Below, piece by piece: positions 59,124 to 64,000 of a DNA stretch of 64,000 nucleotides. The DNA is taken from assembly GCA_951812755.1 (NCBI GenBank), contig OX638329.1, positions 1,783,339-1,847,338 of the forward strand, read 5' to 3'. Position numbers and translations under genes: made by a program. How positions within the stretch are numbered: position 1 is the stretch's first letter; each line of letters starts with the position of its first letter. The notes below the pieces were generated by a model. The model searched no databases. It saw only the letters and a program-made list of their open reading frames with translations, and was not told the DNA's origin. This DNA comes from an uncultured Latescibacterota bacterium (lineage in GTDB: Bacteria > Latescibacterota > UBA2968).

Positions 59124-59801
59124 TTAGAACAACCTGCCTTGTTCTGGTTCCTGCGGAACGATCCTTCTAAAGCTATTGAAAGAGTCCTTATTTTTGTCAT
59201 TTTCTAATATCTGTTCAAGCAATTGTTGTTGGTGCCTGGACAATGAAACAAATATTGCAGCGGCACGTGCTTGACAATTGATAGAACGTTTCGGATTAAA
59301 GGCTATATCTGAAAAGCCTTGAAAATTTTTGAGTTCTCGTGCCAGATTTTGATTTTGCCCCAGTGCCTGTATGTATAACCAGTTGTAGAAACCCGTTTGA
59401 GGTTTAATGGGAAAGTCTTCACCGCAGAATTTAAAAGCGATTAACTCTCCTGAATTTCGCAACCGGGGATCTGTTTTCGCTTCGCGACTTGACCGGAAAT
59501 ATAAATCCGTGTACGGACCACCTTTTTCAAATACTTTGCTGCCTTGATAGGCACATTCCACTGACATTCTGTCGTTTATCGACAGATTAAAAGCACTCAA
59601 TGACACTCCAAGGTGTTCTGCCGATTTTCCCGATATTTCCAAAATTGGGGAGATACCCGACCTTTCGGTAGCCTGGTGTAAGGACTTGATAGATTTCTGT
59701 GCCTGCGATTTTGCAAAACCAGGATACCATTGGAACTCTATATCTTTTTCTTCCACATAGGGATAACTTGAATCCGGTATAAAAATAGGCCGTCTTGCCA
59801 T
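59124..59801 (-). CDS. NADAR-family antitoxin of DarT1
   Basis: A 225-residue protein of the DarT1-associated NADAR family (DUF6977). It begins RRPIFIPDSSYPYVEEKDIE then WYPGFAKSQAQKSIKSLH, the family's lead-in. The NADAR core is SAFNLSIND, VECAYQGSKVFEKGGPY, SSREAK, FPIKPQTGFYNWLYIQAL and INCQARAAAIFVSL. NADAR enzymes remove ADP-ribose from guanine bases and so reverse DarT1 damage to DNA. CGGAGATACAAAAA precedes the ATG. It lies 38 nt after the toxin gene, so it is the second gene of a toxin-first operon. No zinc site is needed in this fold. Confidence 0.88.
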   Translation of the reverse strand: MARRPIFIPDSSYPYVEEKDIEFQWYPGFAKSQAQKSIKSLHQATERSGISPILEISGKSAEHLGVSLSAFNLSINDRMSVECAYQGSKVFEKGGPYTDLYFRSSREAKTDPRLRNSGELIAFKFCGEDFPIKPQTGFYNWLYIQALGQNQNLARELKNFQGFSDIAFNPKRSINCQARAAAIFVSLSRHQQQLLEQILENDKNKDSFNSFRRIVPQEPEQGRLF

Positions 59802-59839
59802 TTTTTGTATCTCCGGGTAATTTATTTAATTGGATTATT

Positions 59840-61213
59840 TTAGTAGCCGCCATAACGTTGCAAGATCTTTGCTACTTCAAGAGCATTGTTCGACCGTGCA
59901 AAGTGTAGAGGTGTCTCGCCATCTTTGTTTTTTGCGTTGACATGCGCCCCTTGGTTCAGCAAGACTGCTGCTGTCTGATAAGCATTTTTTAACGCCGCAT
60001 TGTGCAGTGGCGTGTCGCCATCTTTATCTTTAGCGTTGACCTCTGCATCATGAATCAGCAAGACTTTTACTGTCTGATAAGCATTTTTATATGCTGTAAT
60101 GTGTAGGGATGTAGAGCCATATTCGTTCTTGGCGTTGACCTCTGCATTATGAATCAGCAAGACTTCTGCTGTTTGATGAGCATTTTCTGTCGCTGCAATG
60201 TGTAGGGGCGTGTTGCCATATTTGTTCTTCGCGTTGACCTCCGCACCATGAGTTATCAGGAATGTAGTAAGCGCGGGCAAGTTCAGTTTTGTTGCAATAT
60301 GCAGGTCGGTTTCACCCTTATCATTTACCCCAACTGGGGATGGCTCGTAACCCACCTGTGCGATAAATACCCGTTCTTGACGTTGCCTTTCGGCTTCCTC
60401 TGCGGCTTGTTTCTGACGTTGCCTTTCAGCTTCATCTGTCCATACTTTCCAATCGCATCTTGGATGAAAGTATTGTTTGCTGACCAAAAATGTTTCGGTA
60501 TCCATTCCTGAATTTTTGGAACACCATTGTTCCAAAGCAGGTTTCTCATAAAAGTGGACTTCCTTGATATACGCTACTGGAATTGGATTACAGACAAGGA
60601 CTTCTGCTTGGGGATACGTTGGATAATGGTCAGGTATTGACAAGGATTGACGGCTGATGCTGTCGTAATCTATAAACATATTGTTTAATGCATCTGACTT
60701 TTTTCTTTCCTTCAAGGGAATAGTATAAACAGCATTAGAAGCGGCATTTTCCTGGCAAAATGCACAATCCAATTCCCATAGCAGTTTTGCATCAAGCAAC
60801 AAAACAACCCATTGTGACTGCTTTTCAGATGCATATTTAAAGAACATTTTATAGTTTGGAAAACCGATACTCAGGCAAATAGCTTCTGGATGCTTGTCAA
60901 GTCGATTCGGGTCGTTGAAGATCGGCTTCTTCTTCAGTGGATCGCGTATTGTTTCTAGTGCATCGTGGCGTAAGTCTTGCGACATATAGAAGTGAACATC
61001 AAAACCTTCTGGATTGCGGCTTAAACCATGCCGCAATGACAACCGCAAGTCAAATTGATATGACCAGTTTCTTTTGCCGAGATGCACTAGGGTCTCACGA
61101 CTTAATAAACCTTCTCCTAAAATGCGACGCAGATTTTCGATATGGGTAAAATGAACCAATATTTTTATGCCGCGGTCATGGCAGATCTGTTTTATGTTGG
61201 ATGTGCGATTCAT
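59840..61213 (-). CDS. darT: DarT1-like DNA ADP-ribosyltransferase toxin fused to ankyrin repeats
   Basis: About 457 residues from ATG 61213 (TTG 61234 would add 7). Residues 1-240 are the DarT (DUF4433) domain: HFTHIENLRRIL (His21), NDPNRLDKHPEAICLSIGFP, NYKMFFKYASE, LLWELDCAFCQENAASN and the catalytic Glu204 in YPQAEVLVCNPIP. DarT1 adds ADP-ribose from NAD to guanine in single-stranded DNA, blocking replication. Residues about 260-281 form a charged heptad-like helix (DEAERQRQKQAAEEAERQRQ). Residues 298-457 are five 33-residue ankyrin repeats (NAKNKYGNTPLHIAATENAH). The fusion is unusual. Residues 49-69 include an in-frame palindromic insertion. The antitoxin gene follows. Confidence 0.85.
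   Translation of the reverse strand: MNRTSNIKQICHDRGIKILVHFTHIENLRRILGEGLLSRETLVHLGKRNWSYQFDLRLSLRHGLSRNPEGFDVHFYMSQDLRHDALETIRDPLKKKPIFNDPNRLDKHPEAICLSIGFPNYKMFFKYASEKQSQWVVLLLDAKLLWELDCAFCQENAASNAVYTIPLKERKKSDALNNMFIDYDSISRQSLSIPDHYPTYPQAEVLVCNPIPVAYIKEVHFYEKPALEQWCSKNSGMDTETFLVSKQYFHPRCDWKVWTDEAERQRQKQAAEEAERQRQERVFIAQVGYEPSPVGVNDKGETDLHIATKLNLPALTTFLITHGAEVNAKNKYGNTPLHIAATENAHQTAEVLLIHNAEVNAKNEYGSTSLHITAYKNAYQTVKVLLIHDAEVNAKDKDGDTPLHNAALKNAYQTAAVLLNQGAHVNAKNKDGETPLHFARSNNALEVAKILQRYGGY
61009..61046. repeat. Palindromic repeat inside the DarT gene (copy C)
   Basis: A 38-nt stretch with arms ATTGCGGC and GCCGCAAT (61013-61037) around a 9-nt loop. It matches the right end of copy B, reversed, at 35 of 38 positions, and its core matches copy A at 27 of 31. 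It lies in frame in the darT gene and encodes part of LRLSLRHGLSRNPE. CCAGT at 61064-61068 could be the other end of a 60-bp (20-codon) element. Confidence 0.75.
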
Positions 61214-61302
61214 TCTGGGATACCGCGAAATCAAGCTCTCTGAGCAGTTGAAACTATATTCAATGTAACCGTAAATAAGCGATTATAAATCTAAATCCGA
61301 GT

Positions 61303-61710
61303 TCAGATTGGAAACTCTTTAAGAGATTCGTCAAAGCATTCGAAGAGTTTGTCTCCTTCTTCGGGAGAAATATCTTTGGTATCTTCATTTTTTGAAAAAA
61401 CATACCCAAACTCGTCCTCTGCCAGTAAGTGGTCAATGGTTTTACAGATGGTCTTTTTGGTCAGGCTTTCGACAATTATCAGGTCAGATGCCCAAAAATA
61501 TAGACCACCCGCACACTCCCCTGTCTTTTTGTACCGCTTCATCAAGGCTTCAATATTCCGCATGGTAAAGAAGACGGCAGAGAAACGCTCGCCATTGGGA
61601 AAGGCGACTTGGACATCGACGTTATCGTTATCGGAATCCAGAGGTGTGGTTCCACGATAAATCGTCAATTTGTACTTGTCGCGTTGAACAATCGTGTAAG
61701 GTTTACCCAT
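61303..61710 (-). CDS. Protein of unknown function, coupled to PhyH
   Basis: About 135 residues from ATG 61710, preceded by AAAGGGGGCCT; it overlaps the PhyH stop by 8 bp. The longer in-frame start lies deep inside PhyH and is rejected. The first 60 residues are beta-rich (YKLTIYRGTTPLDSDNDNVD, VQVAFPNGERFSAVFFTM), then IEALMKRYKKTGECAGGLYF and an acidic C-terminus. I recognise no family. The end lies 69 nt upstream of the DarT operon start, so it may belong to the dioxygenase unit or be immunity-like cargo of the island. Confidence 0.65.
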   Translation of the reverse strand: MGKPYTIVQRDKYKLTIYRGTTPLDSDNDNVDVQVAFPNGERFSAVFFTMRNIEALMKRYKKTGECAGGLYFWASDLIIVESLTKKTICKTIDHLLAEDEFGYVFSKNEDTKDISPEEGDKLFECFDESLKEFPI

Positions 61711-62521
61711 AGGCCCCCTTTTCATGCCGTCCCAATAACCGCTGCATTCGCGCGTTGGTTCCTGTCCAGACGTATTCTGGCATTCGGTAGTCAATAAATG
61801 GATATAACCGCTGCGCGATGATCCGCTGGCTGTACACGACGGAGCCTACATAGCGCACCTGATCGGATTTGTTTTGCGATCCTCGATGCCACACTTGATT
61901 GTGGAACATGCACAGATCACCCGGGTCGGCAATCATGGATACTGGTCCCTGGCCATCAAACTCGGGGGCTTCCGTTTTGTCCGGTCGCCTGCCCGCGTAA
62001 TGGCTGCCGGGCACCACTTCTGTGACGCCGTATTCGATGGCATCAGCTCGGCTTAGCGGGAATAATACGTTTAACACAAAACACGGCAATGGGATCTTTT
62101 TGTTGTGTCGGGATACATTGTCTGGCAATGGAAAGAGTATGCGGTCATCCAGATGCCATCCACCGCCCTGACCGGGTTCATAACGCAGGGCATTTTGCGA
62201 CATCATGTGGCAATCATCACCCAGGATCGCTTCTGATAGGCTCACAAAAGGTTCCCGCGCAATCAGGTCCCGGAAATTGATGTCATACTCAAACATCCGC
62301 ATCATACTGATGCCCCGAATATGGTCTCCTTCGGGTTCGTGCATTTTCGGGTCCTGATATTTTTGCTCCATTGTCTCCCGCAATACCAGTACTTCTTTCT
62401 CGGTTAATACGCCTTTTAAAAACAAATACCCATCTCGGTGAAATTGCGCGACCAGATCCCGGGTTTTGTCTGCGCCATAAGGTTTGGCGTTTTTGTCGAT
62501 TACGCTGTTTGTGGTGTACAT
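61703..62521 (-). CDS. Phytanoyl-CoA dioxygenase family protein with intact ligands
   Basis: A 272-residue Fe(II)/2OG dioxygenase. AATGAGGTACCA precedes the ATG. GYLFLKGVLTEKE begins the domain, GGWHLDDR gives the HxD ligand pair (His123, Asp125), TEVVPGSHYAGRR is the usual strand, NQVWHRGSQN gives His212, and Arg223 binds 2-oxoglutarate. This is the only one of four PhyH domains in the window with all canonical ligands. It lies 10 nt after the Nramp-related transporter and overlaps the unknown gene downstream, so the three form an operon. Confidence 0.9.
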   Translation of the reverse strand: MYTTNSVIDKNAKPYGADKTRDLVAQFHRDGYLFLKGVLTEKEVLVLRETMEQKYQDPKMHEPEGDHIRGISMMRMFEYDINFRDLIAREPFVSLSEAILGDDCHMMSQNALRYEPGQGGGWHLDDRILFPLPDNVSRHNKKIPLPCFVLNVLFPLSRADAIEYGVTEVVPGSHYAGRRPDKTEAPEFDGQGPVSMIADPGDLCMFHNQVWHRGSQNKSDQVRYVGSVVYSQRIIAQRLYPFIDYRMPEYVWTGTNARMQRLLGRHEKGAYG

Positions 62522-62531
62522 TGGTACCTCA

Positions 62532-63995
62532 TTATTTCATTAATCCCAATATATCTTCATACACGGCCAGGCCTCCAAAATAGGTAAAGGCGAGGCCCGA
62601 TATTATATTGAGCGCGACGAGAAACCAGCCCATTTGCAATGGAGGTGGGACGAATTTGCGGTCGATATAAATTATCGCAAAGCACCAGGGGCCAGCGAGG
62701 AGCACCCCGGTGATGTGTAGTGGGATTGTCATAATCGAAATTGGGTTCCAGCCTATGCCATTCGGGTCCTGGGTGGCTGTCCACCAGGCATATAGCACCA
62801 GTGCGCTACCTGCAATAGCGGTGTATGCCAGTGTCCATTTTCGCACATCGTTCAACGATAGGTTGCGCCATTTGGGGGTTATTGCGCGAATGCTTTCATG
62901 CGCTGTGCGGACGTATAGTTCATACGCGCCGTACACGGTGCCAAAAATTGCGAAGAATACGCCGAGCTTGTACAGTCCCGAGAGAAATGTTTTGACGCCC
63001 GCGCTTTCGTGCAATTCCGTTAAAAATACGACCTGGTGGTTGTAGAGATCCATGCCGGACGGTACGATCTCTCGCGGATGTAACAGAGCTGCACCCAGGA
63101 TCAAAAAGGCCGCTGTGAATAATAACACGCTGGCAAATGATACGAGGGTATCGACCAGCGGTGCTTTTAACCACGCTTTGCCCAATTCGAGATTTTCTGG
63201 AGTTTCCGAGATGATTTCTTCTCCATTGCTGCGTCGGCCAATCATTCCCCACACCTTTTCTCGCAACATGCCCACATATCCCACATAGTCCTGTACCCCG
63301 CCGCCGATTACGCCCATGTACGCGACCATTTCGACAATTAGCGTGCGGTCTGCAAACATCGGGTTGCGCGATACCCATTCTGGATATACCGGAAATGTGG
63401 GGACTACTGCACCCATTAGTGCGGCAACCCAATCGGGATTTGCCGCTACTGTCGCTATTAACATGACCAGCAACATCAATCCCACGAGTGAGGTCTGTGC
63501 CTTTTCCAACAAGCCATAGCTCTGCTTCAGGGTTAGTACAATTAAAAATGCGATAAATATCAGGGCGATCAAATGCGGATATCGCGCCGGGTCGTCAAAT
63601 AATATCCACGACGAAATTGTGCCGAGCATAATGGGCAGGCTGGACAGATAAAACGGAAAACTCACGACCATTACCACGCCGACAACTGCCGGGAATAATC
63701 CTCTTGGGCCGGGCAATTGTGCCCAGCGTTCCATTGGGTGCTCGCCAGTTAGTGTCATATATCGCGCCGCGGAGTACACTTGAACGACTTTTGTGATGCA
63801 AAACAGGCTGAATGCCCAGAACATCGCGTAGCCAAAAATCGCGCCGCTGCGCGATGCCCACACGGTTTCCCCACTGCCGATCGTTACCGATGCGATAATT
63901 GCGCCTGGTCCAAAGAATTTTAAAAAATCGCCGACCTTCCGCGAGCGCAATGCCGCCGCCAGTTCTGGAAATTCCAGTTTTTTTGATTCTGTCAT
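62532..63995 (-). CDS. Nramp-related membrane transporter lacking DPGN and MPH
   Basis: A 487-residue protein with about 12 membrane helices and the Nramp fold: LKFFGPGAIIASVTIGSGET in helix 1 and VAYMGVIGGGVQDYVGYVGM in helix 6. The helix 1 metal site DPGN is replaced by IGSGE, and the helix 6 MPH by a segment with no Met-x-His. Canonical Mn/Fe/Cd binding is therefore unlikely; such Nramp-related proteins have uncertain substrates. It ends 10 nt before the PhyH start. The start ATG at 63995 is near the window edge, so its upstream site is not visible. Confidence 0.82.
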   Translation of the reverse strand: MTESKKLEFPELAAALRSRKVGDFLKFFGPGAIIASVTIGSGETVWASRSGAIFGYAMFWAFSLFCITKVVQVYSAARYMTLTGEHPMERWAQLPGPRGLFPAVVGVVMVVSFPFYLSSLPIMLGTISSWILFDDPARYPHLIALIFIAFLIVLTLKQSYGLLEKAQTSLVGLMLLVMLIATVAANPDWVAALMGAVVPTFPVYPEWVSRNPMFADRTLIVEMVAYMGVIGGGVQDYVGYVGMLREKVWGMIGRRSNGEEIISETPENLELGKAWLKAPLVDTLVSFASVLLFTAAFLILGAALLHPREIVPSGMDLYNHQVVFLTELHESAGVKTFLSGLYKLGVFFAIFGTVYGAYELYVRTAHESIRAITPKWRNLSLNDVRKWTLAYTAIAGSALVLYAWWTATQDPNGIGWNPISIMTIPLHITGVLLAGPWCFAIIYIDRKFVPPPLQMGWFLVALNIISGLAFTYFGGLAVYEDILGLMK

Positions 63996-64000
63996 GATTT

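Noticed and set aside
59587-59853. 88-codon minus-strand frame overlapping the NADAR start
   Set aside because: It is a shifted reading of the NADAR gene and has no independent support.
59843-60322. Regular 99-nt spaced repeats that could be mistaken for a CRISPR array
   Set aside because: They are the in-frame DNA of five 33-residue ankyrin repeats; there are no short identical repeats with unique spacers.

Overview
The window reads like a chromosome segment from an uncultured Gram-negative bacterium of the FCB superphylum, most like a Latescibacterota (WS3) or Poribacteria-type genome. This placement is inferred from gene content: three GWxTD-domain TPR proteins, CRTAC1/ASPIC-UnbV proteins, a PorV/PorQ-like porin beside a secreted protein with a T9SS-like tail, several phytanoyl-CoA dioxygenase (PhyH) paralogs, a split Tm-1 (UPF0261 plus TIM-barrel) pair and a DUF6785 membrane protein. 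No rRNA, tRNA, CRISPR array or intact transposase was seen.

Layout. 1-8051: small-molecule metabolism (cytidylyltransferase fragment, PcfJ-domain protein overlapping a C45 acyltransferase, class IV aminotransferase, enolase-superfamily protein followed 2 nt later by a secreted propeller-like protein, and a PLP D-cysteine desulfhydrase/ACC deaminase relative). 8052-10458: an accessory island holding a small unknown gene, a decayed HigB/HigA pair, an intact RelE/HigB-like toxin with an HTH antitoxin, a second higA tail remnant and a palindromic MITE-like element. 10459-15503: a secreted nuclease, an OpuC-type osmoprotectant ABC importer with fused binding protein and permease, a DUF523 remnant and a tandem metallo-beta-lactamase protein. 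15570-20476: trmB, the split Tm-1 pair and a HEAT-repeat lipoprotein. 20570-31315: a propeller lipoprotein, a four-gene operon (GWxTD, UbiA, desaturase, membrane-TPR), and a TPR plus CRTAC1 pair. 31318-37865: an operon of OB-fold lipoprotein, FtsX-type permease, ATPase, TPR-ASPIC lipoprotein and DUF6785 protein. 37974-39809: an octaheme cytochrome lipoprotein. 39852-47611: an outer-membrane operon (barrel protein, TonB-dependent receptor, tailed secreted protein, PorV-like protein) with hairpins in two of its gaps. 47999-53015: two more GWxTD proteins. 53034-63995: PhyH proteins, a PL22 oligogalacturonate-lyase-like propeller, a Gfo/Idh/MocA oxidoreductase and an Nramp-related transporter, interrupted by a second accessory island at 58042-61300.

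The most striking object is in that second island: a DarT1-type DNA ADP-ribosyltransferase toxin fused through a charged helical linker to five 33-residue ankyrin repeats (59840-61213), followed by its NADAR-family antitoxin (59124-59801). Its toxin reading frame also carries, in frame, a 38-nt palindromic repeat that matches an intergenic element 2.8 kb away (35 of 38 positions) and a more diverged relative in the first island. Around it lie fragments of other toxin-antitoxin genes, so both islands look like toxin-antitoxin hot spots or graveyards.
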